Shown piece after piece: positions 43,677 through 56,207 of a DNA stretch of 64,000 bases. This stretch comes from Pseudevernia furfuracea (lineage: Eukaryota; Ascomycota; Lecanoromycetes; Lecanorales; Parmeliaceae). The translations under genes were made by a program, and so were the position numbers. Location of the stretch: contig JAIUPT010000031.1 of NCBI GenBank assembly GCA_022315425.1, positions 744,001 through 808,000 of the forward strand, read 5' to 3'. Under the pieces are notes generated by a model, which was not told the origin of the DNA, did not search any database, and was given only the letters and a program-made list of their open reading frames with translations. The first letter of the stretch is position 1. Each line of letters starts with the position of its first letter.

Positions 43677-46600
43677 ATGGAATTCGACCACGATCCATTC
43701 CCCTATTTGCCCAAGTTTGACGAGCCTCAAATCTTCGACGCCAACATAAACGCCGCAATGGAAGAAGGAGGAATTGAGTTTCCGGAACTTCGGTTCGACT
43801 CTCCGGGCTTCTGGAACAATACCATCGGGGCGTCACCAGTGCCTAGCAAGTCCAACGGCAGTCAGGCAATCAAACAGCCATTCGTGGGCCCTGCATTCTC
43901 GCAGTCCCCAGAATCCTCCTCTGCGTCTGATTCCTCAAATAATCAACACAAGCGGAATCACTCTTCCGATTCATCTCGCTCCGGAGCGCTTGCTGGGGAT
44001 GGCGATGTTTCAATGCACGGGATCCTCATAGGTGCAGATATGGAAGATCAGGCGAGCGACAAGTCTTCGCCTGCCACAGACGTGGACCTCAGTAATCGTG
44101 CTATGGAATGTCACTTCGACTTCGATAGCGCTGCAAGTAGTCCCAGCCCTTTCTCAGATACAAAGCTAGCTTTCAAACCTTCGTCAGTCCGATCAATCAA
44201 GATGCCTTACCGGTCCTCTCCAAACGCTGGATTTACACATGGATTCGAGCCCTATCCGGCCGTGTCAAAGGTAAGTTATTGTTGAAAAAGCCTCGTTCGG
44301 CGAATGCGAAGCTAAACCGTGCCTGATTCCCAGAGTTCGCGTGAGACGTCTCCGTTGTTATCGGTGATGAAGAACCAAGGCGACTGGCCACCGGCTGCAG
44401 GTCATAAACAGGGATCTTCTTTGGACTTTTCCGGCCAATACATAAATGCTGCCATGTTGAGCGAGCCCTCCCAAACACAGGACTGGCCATACAGCGGCGC
44501 TCCTGGGCCTGCCAACGCTTTTAGCCCAATTCAACCATCTGTTTTTCAGCAGCCTCCGGTGGCTATGCCTTTCGCCTCTCCTGCTCCTATTTCGGGTCCT
44601 GCGTACCCGCCCATGTTGCACGTGCACCCACTTCCACCGAAGTCACGCGTCGAGACCCAAATTCCCGTCAAATTGACCTTACATCCTGTGCCGCTGGGGA
44701 CATCGAGAATACACTTGCAGACTCATACGATCTCCAAATCAAAATTAGTGGCGAAGCCGACTCCGGAGAAATCGCCTGACATGCTGGAATTGCATGCTAT
44801 GCTTGTGTGTACTAGTGCCATGCAAGATCCGGCAAAGCGAGGGCGAGCATTTGCCCGAGCTGCTACACTTTCGTCCAATGAGAAGAGAGAAGGTCGCCGT
44901 TCGTCATCAGGCGACACAACGTCCTCTGAAGATGATGAGGACAAACCTGCCAACGGTGGACCTGTGCACATATGCATGGGATGCATCGAGAGAGAGCGGA
45001 AACGGGCTGCCAGAAAGAAAACGAAAAATGTCGAGGAAGAACAGCTATGGCAAAAGGATGAAGCAAAAAGGACCATTGTTTTCAACACTCAGGAAGTCAA
45101 AGAATGGCAGGAACCATCGGCTCCAAAGACGGGAGAAAATGCTCAGAACCCTGCTTATGGTCAAAATGCACAATTCCCAGAGACTGCTGTGCAGGTAGAT
45201 ATCCCTATGCGCATTGCCTGTTATTGTCGTCATCAGGAGGAGAAAATTGGCTTTCAGTGCGTGTAAACCGCTTTGCTATTAATATACGGTATCGCTGATT
45301 CGTTTTAGGGTCATATTCACTATCAAAGATCATCAAAATAACCTGGTCGCGCAAAATATGACGAATTCTATTGTAATAACAGACGACCATAAAACACATG
45401 GTCCACCCGGTACAATACCTCCCGGTAATGGGGTCTTCTCAGATAACGCCCAAGTTCCTGGAGCAGGAGTCTTCTTGCAGGCGCCTACTGGGAGTCACGG
45501 TCCAGCTTCATTTCGAAATGCTTATTCGACAACGGACCTCCAAGGTATGCAGCAAAAATTCAACCCTCAGCATAGAAGTCCTTTTGCCATGCCTCAGGTT
45601 TCTTCGCAGACCACTTCGGCGACTCTGACACCTAGGAATCTGTCACGTCAAGCATCTCCGTCCACGCCCTCAGCACAGCACAACAAGAGGCGGAAGGCTA
45701 GCGGATCTGGTAGAATTCGAAACGATTTGGCGATGACCAAATTGCAAAATTCAGCGCTCAGTAGTCCCATTTCCGGCGTCTCTTCCAAACCCCAATCTAC
45801 CCCACAGGGCTCCAGTGGAATACCAGCTTTCATGCCTAATTATGCTGCCCCAAGTCATGGGCTTCCAATGCCGCAGATGCCCTCGCAGTTTAATACAAGC
45901 CCACCTACCCCAACCACAACTGACAGTAATTTCTTTTCTTCCGCTCAACGATCTCAGAGCATGGAAAATCTCCAGGGCTTCTCAGGAGTATTTTCTGCCC
46001 CGGGTTCTGTTCGCCCAAGCCGGGTGCCGAGCCCTACTTTCGGCCCTCAGAGCAACGGCTTACCACAAGGTCATGCCCAAATGCTGGCAAATTCCTTACA
46101 TTGCGTTCCCGGGGCCGCCAATCCCCAAAGGGCTCCGGTCATCCATAAACTGACGCCTGGTGAAGGTTCCAAATCTGGGGGCATGGAAGTCACGTGCTTG
46201 GGAAGTGGGTTCCGCCAGGGTCTGGAAGTCATGTTTGGTGACGCCCAAGCAACTACGACAACTTTCTGGGGCGAGAGCGCTCTCGTTTGCCTTGTACCTC
46301 CTGCTTTAGAAGCTGGTACCGTGCTAGTAACATTTAAACATAACTACGAGCAAAATGTTCCCTCTCCATCAAACAAGCAGGCTCTCTTCAGGTATGTCGA
46401 CGATGATGAGCAGGAGCTCATGAAACACGCACTAGCCCTCATCAATCGCAAATGGAACGGTAACGCGACGGATGCTGGCAACGCTGCGCGAAACATCATT
46501 AACCAGTTTGGCTCAAGTTCGTCTTTCGCCGGTGGTTCAATTCGTGGGAACAATCAACATCGCCATACTGGCTCGTTCAATGCCGCTATGACCGGTATCG

Positions 46601-47961
46601 TGGACTTAGAGGTAGCGTTGCTGAGCTGTCTGGACATTGTGGACCTGGATGATAGTCCGTATCAAGCAAGACTCAACACTCGAGGCGTAAATGGCCAGAG
46701 TATGTTGCATCTTAGTGCCTCGCTCGGGCACTACCGGTTGGCTGCTGGCCTTCTTGCTCGAGGAGCAAATCCAGATCTGCGAGACAACAATGGTATGACT
46801 CCAATGCATATGGCTTGTCTCCGTGGTCACGCGCAAATCGTCCGTAAACTCCGTTCTGCTGGCGGCGACCCAAATTTACGGAGTCTAAATGGTTATATTC
46901 CAGCTGATATGGCCACCTCTCAACAAGCTCGCGACGCGAGTAGCACCTTTGACCATCATGCACGGCCTAGGAGCGCTGGTGCAACTCCAGTTTCGCATTT
47001 GAGTCGAGCGAGTAGCCTGATTTCTTATAAATCTTCTCGACGAGCTCGTTCAAAGGTGGCATCTGCGGGTGCGAGAAATGGCCCGTTTACAGACGGCGAC
47101 GAACGCGACGAAGGCATGGCCGAAGCCTACAGGAGTCAGCCAGCGACACCAGCTCAGATCTGGGCCCAGACAAGGCGTAATAGTTTTGCGGCCGAGCCTC
47201 AATACACGGGTGATCCTTCTCAGAGCAACCATGCCTCAACGACCCCCTTCCTTGCGGTGAACCCTGCGATGTCCGCTTGGAGAGACCAACTGTCTGCCCA
47301 GATCCAGCAGTTTCAACAAACTGTGCATAGAACGCTTCCAACTTTGCAGATTCCCGCGTTGCCGCCAATTCCTAACCTCCCAGACTATCAAGCCTATCCC
47401 GTAGTCAGACGAATAAGCTCCTTGGTGCCTCAGCGCAATTCACGACCAAGTACAGCACACAGGAGCACTGGAGTTGCGAAAGTGACCGATTATCACTGGT
47501 GGGAACTCCTGACTGGGGCAGCCTCATCACCGCCAGCATACGATGAGATATATCCGGAGAGCTCACAGAGTGATCTGAGCGATAAGAAGACATCTGCCCT
47601 CCGTGCAGCTGGGGATGCATATATGGATAGAAAATGCGAAGAGACATTTGATGAAACGAAGAGCTCTGCTCTCGAGACAGCCGACCTAGGAAGTACTGTT
47701 TTGACACCAGAGCAGCTGAGAAGTGCACATGCCATGAAAGTCAAAAGATTGAGGAAAGATCGGAATTTGTTCTTTATTTGGGTAAGCCATCATCTTTGGA
47801 TTGCCACATCCGGTAGTCTAATACTGAAACAGATACCACTTCTGGTTCTTGTTCTCGTAGCAATGCTGAAAGATCGGGTGCCGCAGGCGCTGCACTGCGC
47901 TCGCCAAGTATTTCACTATGCTCAGGATCGCCTTCAAGAGCGTGTGGTTGAGATAGCTTAG
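43677..47961 (+). CDS. MGA2: Mga2/Spt23-like membrane-tethered transcription factor (IPT + ankyrin)
   Basis: In yeast, Mga2 and Spt23 sit in the ER membrane, are released by ubiquitin-proteasome processing when membranes lack unsaturated lipid, and activate the OLE1 desaturase gene. Exons: 43677-44270, 44334-45256, 45309-47781, 47833-47961; introns of 63, 52 and 51 bp; 1,372 residues. Features in order are an acidic, Ser-rich N-terminus, a conserved region with RIHLQTHTISKSKLVAKPTP and Cys pairs (HICMGCIERERKR), the segment GFQVIFTIKDHQNNL across intron 2, an IPT/TIG domain at about 781-865 (HKLTPGEGSKSGG), ankyrin repeats at about 967-1047 (GQSMLHLSASLGHYRLAAGL), and one hydrophobic anchor at about 1325-1342 (FFIW/IPLLVLVLVAML) near the C-terminus. 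The last intron cuts the anchor; it is 51 bp and stop-free in frame, so retention would disturb the membrane segment. Confidence 0.93.
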
Positions 47962-49929
47962 CGAACCGGGTCGCCTGCCACTAATGATGAACGACATCAA
48001 CCTTGAAGTTGGAGGTCAAAGATTACGACCAGCGTTGGCGTTTCGGATTTGCCGTCATTGAGACCTCATCTTGTAAGTTGGGGGAGTTAGGAGGTCCCGA
48101 TAGATACAGCTGTATAGTCATGCCTTTTTTCGTTTGGGTGCTTTCGGTTTGAGCTTTTCATTCCCTAATGTTTATCAGAATTTCCCTGAAGGAACACAGG
48201 CTAAACCACTATCGCCAAAATTCAGCAGCACTATCTCGTGTCCACCTCCAGTGTTTTCCAGTAGCCCCAAGTTGAGACACCTTTCGACAGATCTACATAT
48301 AATTTGACAATAGCTTCCGAAAAATGTGGTTAAACATCATGGACCGCGATCGACTTCAACTTTCAGGGCGTCGTCTCTGAGCACGCTGCCTGACCCATAC
48401 CTTGGTGAATCGGGAAGTAGGGCAGTTTCACAAAGCCTAGATTCACGTCCTGTCCTGTCATGTTGGTCTCGCCCAACACGGATGCAGTTGGGACAGCAGT
48501 GTGATGAGACCAGATACAGACGTCGAAGACGACGCTTCCATTATGGAAATAATACTCCAGGCACATTGCTTTGATAAGATATTGATCAGTGTTACCGTAA
48601 TGTACTTTACATGCATCTTTTTCCTCGCTTGTGCCTTGAAGAGAGACCTAAAGAACAGCTCACAGCTGAGCGGATGGCCTGTAAACATCGCTGCTTCTGT
48701 GGCCCCAAACCCCTCCTGGCTCGCTTTCACCACCCTAAGCGTACGATCCCAAAAGCAGCGCTCAAATAGAAATCTACATTCTCTTCAATTACGTTCGTCT
48801 CTTTTCGCATCCTTCCGGGTTGGTGCGTTACACACACGCTCTAGCTGCCATTCCCAACTCCCTCTCTTGCCAAATACTTTCAAAACCTGTCTACTCATCG
48901 CAAAAAAAGTACTAGTCGTGGAACACCAAAAGAGCGCTTCCATGGACCGACATCATCTTCAATGCTAGCTTCGCTATACGAGGTCTCTGGACGCAATCAA
49001 TCGAACCTGGGTGACTTCGTGGCGGGAGTAGGACTTTCTGCTTTCTGCGCCGTAGAAGTAGGTCAATTCTAGGAGGCTGTTGCATGGATGGATGGCAGCC
49101 CAATTGACATCAATACTGGCGAATTACATACTTCTCGGTAGTGCGCTTTGCCATATCCACTACCTCTCTCTAACACACCAAGCTCAAGGTCGTGTTTTTA
49201 GCACTTTCTTGGATTTCTGCGTGGTAGTCGTGGTATGGATCACAACTGAGGGCACTGTTGGCCTTGGCTACACGCCAGCTCAGCACTTGTACGCAGCAAC
49301 TACCATGTCGTCGAGGGCATGGCCATAGCGGGCATTTTGCAAGGGTATAAGATAAGACCTGTATGTCTTCGATGCGCTAGGATGATGCTCAGTAATAGCG
49401 CCGTGCTAAGTTTTGGCAGCCGGCACGGCAAGCAGTAACGTGTATATCCTGTATGGTGCGGAGGATTTTTTGCCAGTAGATCATGCACGTTGCCGTCGGA
49501 TTATTGAAGATTGTCGAGTAACTACTTTACCTATCGGATTTTCGGATTATGGTGTTGACTGTGAGTGGGCAGTGACCAGGTCACTAAAGCAGGTTGAGAA
49601 GGGGGACGGTCGGTCCGATGACACCATCAAAAAGAAAAACCATTCCACCACTCTCATGGATAATTTAACGGTTTTTCTGCAGCAGGTGCAGCAGGTGCAG
49701 CAAGTGCAGGAAGATGGATGTCCAGTCAACTGACTGTGGGGTGGGCTGCGCTTAAGACAAAAGAATAGGTACCGTCCTGTAGGTGCTGTATCGATTTCTT
49801 GGGGTTGAATAGAGTTTGAATCTTTATGCGAAATAATAGGTATGTAATGCGATGCTCGGACTTTACATTTTATTATTTTTCAAGCCTACGAGTTAATTAT
49901 TACAGTAATAGTAATCACCGTCGTACGAC
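47962..49929. other. Intergenic, no gene recognised
   Basis: Short open frames (48326-48574 +, 48501-48968 +, 49413-49733 +) lack motifs. A GTGCAG-type hexamer repeat (about 49678-49710) makes part of the last frame repetitive and artificial. Confidence 0.5.
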
Positions 49930-50340
49930 AATAGAATAATAGAATATCAGTATATCAGTCAGTATATATAAAAGAAATAAGGTAGGGCTGAGCTAAAATA
50001 CTTGAAATTTATATCACTACCTACCTTATGTTCAGCCAATGATAACCTCACCTTATTGAGCACCCTCATCAAAAAATAGGTGACTCTTTTTACATTTTGA
50101 ATAACCTTTTACTTTTCTATTCCTTTTTTAACAATTTTTTTTTTCAATTGTGAAGACTCTTTTTGCGCTTTCCAGCGAATCAAAATCTTTCAAAATCGGT
50201 CTTATGGTTGTTAACAAATCCTAAGGGGATGCGCGGCCCCCAAATCAACCCCCGAAATCCTTAGAATACGTTTCACGAATTCAATTCGTGGGCCTATATA
50301 TGTAGGTAGGTAAGGTAAGGTAGTCAATTGTGGAATATTA
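49930..50340 (+). repeat. Dispersed repeat, right copy (inverted relative to 21350-21905)
   Basis: This AT-rich island in gene-bearing DNA shares AAGGTAGGGCTGAGCTAAAA, CCCTCATCAAAAAAT, ATTTTGAATAAC and AATTGTGAAGACT with the left copy in the same order on the opposite strand. Similarity fades at about 50235. It lacks the 210-base middle segment of the left copy. GAATTCAATTC near 50279-50289 is a small local near-palindrome. No coding potential. Confidence 0.65.
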
Positions 50341-52575
50341 ATGCTAGAGTCAGTCAGTCAATCAGTCACCACTAGGTATTCTACCCTTCTTTTTTGATGT
50401 ATCAATCGATGATTTTCGTCGTGTTCGTGTTTCTAGTGCCCACTACTCACCGCCATAGCTTTCAAGCCTCAGACCTGTTGGTTCCAACTTCAAGCAAGCC
50501 ATCGCTGACGGAAGAAATTCCGCGCCCTTCCACCGTTCCCCCGGGCTTGACACCGTCACATCCCGTGCCCGAGCTTCCCTTTAACGGGCAGGTCAACCAT
50601 TGAGCTGCAGTATGCCGACCCTAGTCTCTTATTACCGTAGGGTGGTAGGATGATGATGATTATTACTGGCCCACGTCTCCTGGCCAAAATGCCACCAAGT
50701 AAGTGCACCGGCTATTATTATGATCATCCGTACCCAGTTGTCAATTTCCAAGGATCTTAAAAAATGACCGTGGTGTCCCGTGTCATGCAGCTGGCTTCAT
50801 ATGTCGGTGGTCTTCTTGCGCTGTTGTCGTGGATCCGCTGAAACGCGCAATGGTACCTCATTATTGGGTGGGTCAGTATGCGGCCAGTGGAAGAGCTAAA
50901 GCACTGGTTGCATGGAGCAAGAGTCGAAATCCCCGTCAGGTCGATCTGGCTGACTCGGTTGGTCTGACTCCTGAGGGGTAAAAGGAGCGAGATGTTCCCG
51001 TCTGATCTACACTTGTTGTCAATGGACATGGCTTTGGGGACGACCGAGTGGGGGAAGGTTGCCTGCTCAAGAGCACAGGATCAGGATGGCGCATATTGCA
51101 CCGCAACAGGTAGTATTCATGCTCAGGTCAGAGCATCTTATTGGGATTGCCGAAAGAAGAAGGTTGCCCAAACCTTTGAAGCTAGGGTGGTGAGGGCGCG
51201 CAGGAGCAGTTTATTATCAATTATTATTTCTCTCTTTTTCGATATTCAATATTGCAGTAACAATAATGACCTGGGTGGCTGTTTTCCCAGGAAAAAACCC
51301 CTGCACCAGTTTCAACAGTTGGTACCAGTGCACCAATTTTACCAGGTTAGCGCTCCCACTCCCATCTGACGGGTGAGTGGCATGATTGGTGCGTCAGGCA
51401 AGGTGACACATTTCCCTGGATTCAAATATTATTTATTATTTCAACCCAAACGAATAATAAGTTAATAACGATTCTTTTTTAAATTTTAAATCTTTTTTAG
51501 TGGGAACCCCGGTGCTAGCCTTGATTTTAGCGCTTCTTAGTGCATACGCCTCTTCCAGAATCCGGGCTGCTTTATCCCACAAATGTGTTAGTCAATCTTC
51601 TTGCTTTCTCCGCTCTCTCTGATTGGTGTCACAGCTGTTGAAAATCAAAAAGCTGCCTGCATGTACCTTATGTGTGTGTGCACTGTGCAGGCTTGCAGCT
51701 AACTGCTTGATAGCCCCCCCCCCCCCCTCCCCCCCTCCTCGGACACACCCTCCCCCCATTCTCCCCCTCTGCAGCTTCGTCTCCAGCTTCTTATTATCAC
51801 TATCCAATGCCTTTTGCATCCCATCAATAGTAATCCATAATTCCTTCCTTCCTTCCTTCCTTTCTCTTTTGATCGTTATTCTTAAACGCGACATGCTTGT
51901 CGTGTCGTGCATTCTGCAATCTATAAGGTATGAGGTATGATTGATTGATGATCTTTGGGGGGAGAAGGGTAGAATTGCTTGGTGAGCTTGTGAGCTTGTG
52001 ATTAAGCTTTTGCGGGAAATCTAGGGAGGGAAGGGAAAAAAAGCCTTTGCTTGGGGCCCGGAAATCTCGTCAACTGGAACAATCTTTATGTTCCCCCGGC
52101 TCCCCACAATAATAATAATAATCATCATCAATCATCTCAGTGCTCACATGAATTTTGACATGACTACTCGTACATTTTAAACATACATTATCATCCTCCT
52201 CCTGTCTATACATCTGGACCTGGTGCATTGATTGATTGACATTCTCATGCATCATCCTTCTCTTCTACTGCGCTAAACTTGTCCGGTCATATCATTATTA
52301 TTCGAAGGTCCCGACCCCCTTCGCTTTCTGCTGTCTCACCTCGACAAATATTCCCGCAATCCTTTCGGCTGCCAGCGTCCCAAGAACCGAATCTCTGGAT
52401 TCCATTCCGCCCCGCCTCACCATCCTCCTCTCCACTCCCGGCTACCCACCTCGCCCATACAAGACAACTTCACAACTGGAAACATTGTCTTGCGACAGGA
52501 AATTGAGTCGATAGGACGCCCAGAAAACCAGACTATCTCAAAGGATACGGTAAGCGTGTCCGCCTGACCGGCACT
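50341..52575. other. Long upstream region of veA with low-complexity tracts
   Basis: About 2.2 kb without a convincing gene. It contains a run of 14 C at 51714-51727 in a C-rich/T-rich stretch reaching 51770, a (TTCC)n tract at 51841-51862, and an (AATAAT)-like tract at about 52106-52122. Pyrimidine-rich DNA of this kind is common in the leaders of fungal regulatory genes. Confidence 0.5.
52247..52276 (+). promoter_or_regulatory. Candidate upstream ORF before veA
   Basis: A nine-codon frame (MHHPSLLLR, then stop) lies about 300 bases before the veA ATG in sequence that is probably transcribed as leader. Whether it lies in the mature mRNA is not known. Confidence 0.3.
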
Positions 52576-54551
52576 ATGACTACGTCCATCTTGCCAGTAA
52601 AGAACGAGACGGATGCCTCAATGAACAGGTTCACCAAAGATGGCAGGGAGCTGACATACGGTAAGCCCTCTTTCCATCCGCTGTCTTACCGTCCGTATTG
52701 ACATGGCGCAGAAATCAAAGTCATTCAACAGCCGGAAAGGGCCAGAGCATGTGGATCGGGCGCGAAATGTGTGTACTGTCAACTCTCTCTTTACTGCCAT
52801 CCATCACTGACTTTGTCCAAGCCTCTGCGGATCGGCGCCCAGTGGATCCGCCGCCGGTTGTAGAGCTCAAGATTTTCGAGGGCGAGCGCGATAACAGAAC
52901 CGACGTTACCTTCTCCCATAACGCCAACTTCTTCCTCTTCACGACGTTGGAGAATGCTCGCCCGATTGCCAAGGGCCGGGTGCCGGTAGCACCGCCAACC
53001 TTCCCGGTCCTGACAGGATCGCCTGTGGCTGGTATGGCATATCTTGATCGCCCCAATCCAGCAGGATACTTTATCTTCCCTGATCTGTCTGTGCGCCATG
53101 AAGGGTTGTACCGATTGAGCTTCAGTCTGTTCGAGGAGCTCAAGGAAGACAAGGACGCGGATGTTGAAGCACCGGGAGGCAGTCCAAAGTCAAAAGACAA
53201 ACTTCTGAGCAGCAATCCCATGGCGCCACGTGCGCATGTACACTTTCGCTTGGAGGTCAAGTCAATACCCTTCGCAGTATACAGCGCAAAGAAATTCCCT
53301 GGGCTGTCAGAGAGCACACCGCTCAGCCGTACTGTTGCTGAGCAGGGCTGCCGAGTCCGTATCCGCCGCGATGTGCGCATGAGACGCCGAGACAAAGCCA
53401 ATGACGGCTACCAGGAGTATGAAGATGACAATTCTTTTACGCAATCTGAGCATTACCCCACTCCACATCAAGCGCCAGATCGACCCCGCTCAATTAGCAA
53501 CGGGAGCATGGATTCACAGACACCTTACAGTACAGATCGTCGGCCATCGATGCAAGACCCAGTGGGAGGAGGATATTTTCCACAAACCCCTTATACCCAT
53601 CCTAATTATCAGCAACCGCCTCCACCTCCAGCGCCAGCTCAAGTTCAGTCTGCCAGTTCCTACACCTCCCACTTGAACTTTGGTGGATCCACGACTCCTC
53701 AATACGCAGCTCCGACTTTCCCACTGCCACAACAACCTCCTGCGCAGCAATCCTATATGCAAAACAGTCCCAACTATCAGTATCCGACGAGCTATCACAC
53801 TCGCCAGATCTCAGCTCCCCAGAATTACACCTATCACCCACCCCCACCACCACAGCTCCCATCTTATGCCCAGTCCCCTATCTATTCTGACACTACAGAA
53901 TACCGTCCAGTAACGGATAACAGGAGAGCATCCGCTGGAATGCCTCTTAACCATCAGTCATTGCCTCCGAGTACGATGAGTACATATGGCAATAATCATA
54001 CTGCGTTACAGCAAGCGTACTGTCCTCAGCAACAGCAGCCCGGGTCTAGGACTACCACTCCCATCAACACCATGAATGGGTATGGACTGCCGCCAACATC
54101 GTTACCTCCGCTTAAGATGGACCATACCTATCAACAGGGCGCAGTGGAGCCGAAATACGAACCCCAGTCACCACTCAACAGTATACAGAGACAAATGATG
54201 CCGTCTCCCGCTTCGTCTACTTACACCTCATACACCACAAATAACCCACCAAGTGCGGATCCCATGTCAGCACGCGCGGGGAAACGAGGCTACGGTAAAG
54301 TTTTTAGCGATATTCATATGGATCAGGCTCTGCACTCTGGCATGCGGCCCAGTAGTGCAGACCAAGGCCGAGACCGTGAGCAGATCGAGACAGACACTGG
54401 CGAATTAGAGGATATGTACAGTGACATGAGGTCACGAAATTTGCTGGTCTACAAACGCGCGGATGGTTCGCGCCACACGAAGAAGTGCCCGAGTCCGATC
54501 GATCCATCAGGGTCAGTAGTGTACTCACCGAACCGTCGATGCCTTTACTGA
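52576..54551 (+). CDS. veA: Velvet regulator VeA
   Basis: VeA is the light-sensitive scaffold that with VelB and LaeA links sexual development to secondary metabolism in the nucleus. Exons: 52576-52660, 52712-52768, 52822-54551; introns of 51 and 53 bp; 623 residues. The velvet domain covers about residues 27-235: TYEIKVIQQPERARACGSG, SSADRRPVDPPPVVELKIFE across intron 2, GYFIFPDLSVRHEGLYRLSF, and PFAVYSAKKFPGLSESTPLS. A basic cluster at about 225-240 (RVRIRRDVRMRRRDK) is a likely nuclear signal. The rest is a disordered Pro/Gln/Tyr/Ser-rich region. The block GKRGYGKVFSDIHMDQALHSG near the end is the VeA signature that separates it from VelB, VelC and VosA. Both introns sit inside the velvet domain. 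Confidence 0.95.
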
Positions 54552-56207
54552 CCTTGGGTGATAGACGTCATCATTATCGCTAAACTCGGCTTAGGCTCGC
54601 TGGACTGAAGCCATGATACAGAGCAATCTCCATAGGACATAACGTTCGCCCTGGAGCTTAAGCTTTGCTGTTCAGTACTCTTGGGTTACTCATCTATGTG
54701 CCTTGGAGTGATTTTTCAGGGGTACGCATGGTGGTGTGGACACATCACCAATGCTCGCGTATCCGCTATAGATATCTCATTTGCTACGCCTGGACTTCCG
54801 TATCTACGCCCTGATTCGATCGCCTGTAGCGATCTTGGGCTACGATCCACTTTCTGGCTTTCACTGGGCGGGCTCCAATAGCGGTATAAAAGTACCTCCT
54901 GTTTCCGACTCCTGGCTTTACGGCCTGGTATTACGGCCTGGCATCTTGTCCATGGCCGGTATCAATATTATTACTTCCCCTCCACAAAGGATGTTCCTAT
55001 CATTACTTATGGGCGGCACGATTGTCACGTCTTTGCTATTTCCTTGAACTTTTGTGAGCGAATGGCATGGGCTTGCTTTGGATATCACCTGTGCGAGGCG
55101 CTGCTTCCATGTCGCAATGGCATGCTTAGGACATTTTGGTGGAGGATTCACTGTGGATGGTAGAAGAGTCGTGTCCGGTCACATAGGTTCATTGACAAGG
55201 GAATAAATTTGTTCAAACAGAGTTGAGAACCAGACCCTAATTTCCTTGTTTATCGGCTTGGTTCACAGAAGGAAGATGACTCGGAGCAATCTCGGTAATC
55301 CTGCAGGAGCTTTTCTTTGCGAGATAGGATTGGTCAAAGCACGAGCATCAAAAGCCCACGGAGTGAAGCGATGCAGGCAGTGGATGTCTGGTCAGGAAAC
55401 CTGCTTCTGCGCAGGCATGGACGTTGATGAATCAGCTGAACTGTAGCTACCTACACGAATCAACGAAGATTGACTTCAAAGGTGCATTTCATGTTTGCCG
55501 AAGATAACAAGTGCATGGAAATCGGGACGAAAACAATTGCATGGAAATAAATAGCACACGCGACCAACGCACTGCACCCCACCTTTTCCTATTCGTCACC
55601 AGCCGCAATCCATGGCGTGGAAAGCATCTCAAAGGCATGCATCTCCAACTACAACTCCCCCTTCTATTCTAGTTTCCTTGACTCTTTCACATTAATCATT
55701 GATAAACAGGATTCATTATATGCTGTCTATGGGGAAAATCTAACGGTCTATAGAACGCTGATGCATGAAGTGCTTCGGTATATACATCTGTTACGACAAT
55801 GCCCATGGGCGAGCTAGAAATAATCGTCGTTTGTGACCGACAATTTTCTCGTGGAGAATAGAACAACGTGCTACTCCGTTTTGCTGGTGCGCGGCTTTTA
55901 CCAAGAATATCGAAGCAGGAGAATCGTACAGTATCCTGAAGAGTCGGGTTTTTCGAGGCGGTACTTAGGATATGGCATGGCACAAAGCGACCGTGGCAGC
56001 GACTTAGAAACTTAATATCGTTGCTCGGTAGGCAAGCATGAGAAGGAGCTTCGTCATAGGTATTCCCAGGTCTGAAAGCGAATGCCGAAAAAGGTGAATG
56101 CGTATGTACGGACTGTTGTCCATATGAAGGGATATTACTTTTCGATGTCGCTGCGTGGACTCATCACTTGGAAGGGTAATATGTGGTAATATGTGGTTAT
56201 CTCGCCT
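54552..56207. other. Intergenic between veA and the desaturase gene
   Basis: The two genes converge on this 1.65-kb space, so it holds both 3' flanks. Small frames (54681-55047 +, 55246-55446 +, 55696-55983 -) show no family motif. Confidence 0.5.

Noticed and set aside
45815..46153. Alternative frames inside the MGA2-like gene
   Set aside because: They are shadows of the 2.5-kb main exon, whose frame carries the IPT and ankyrin domains.
48985..49030. tRNA-like TTCGA loop
   Set aside because: The bases around it do not form a T arm or cloverleaf on either strand.
49413..49733. 106-codon + ORF with a Gln/Val repeat at its end
   Set aside because: The tail comes from a CAGGTG microsatellite and the rest has no motif; codon pattern is not gene-like.
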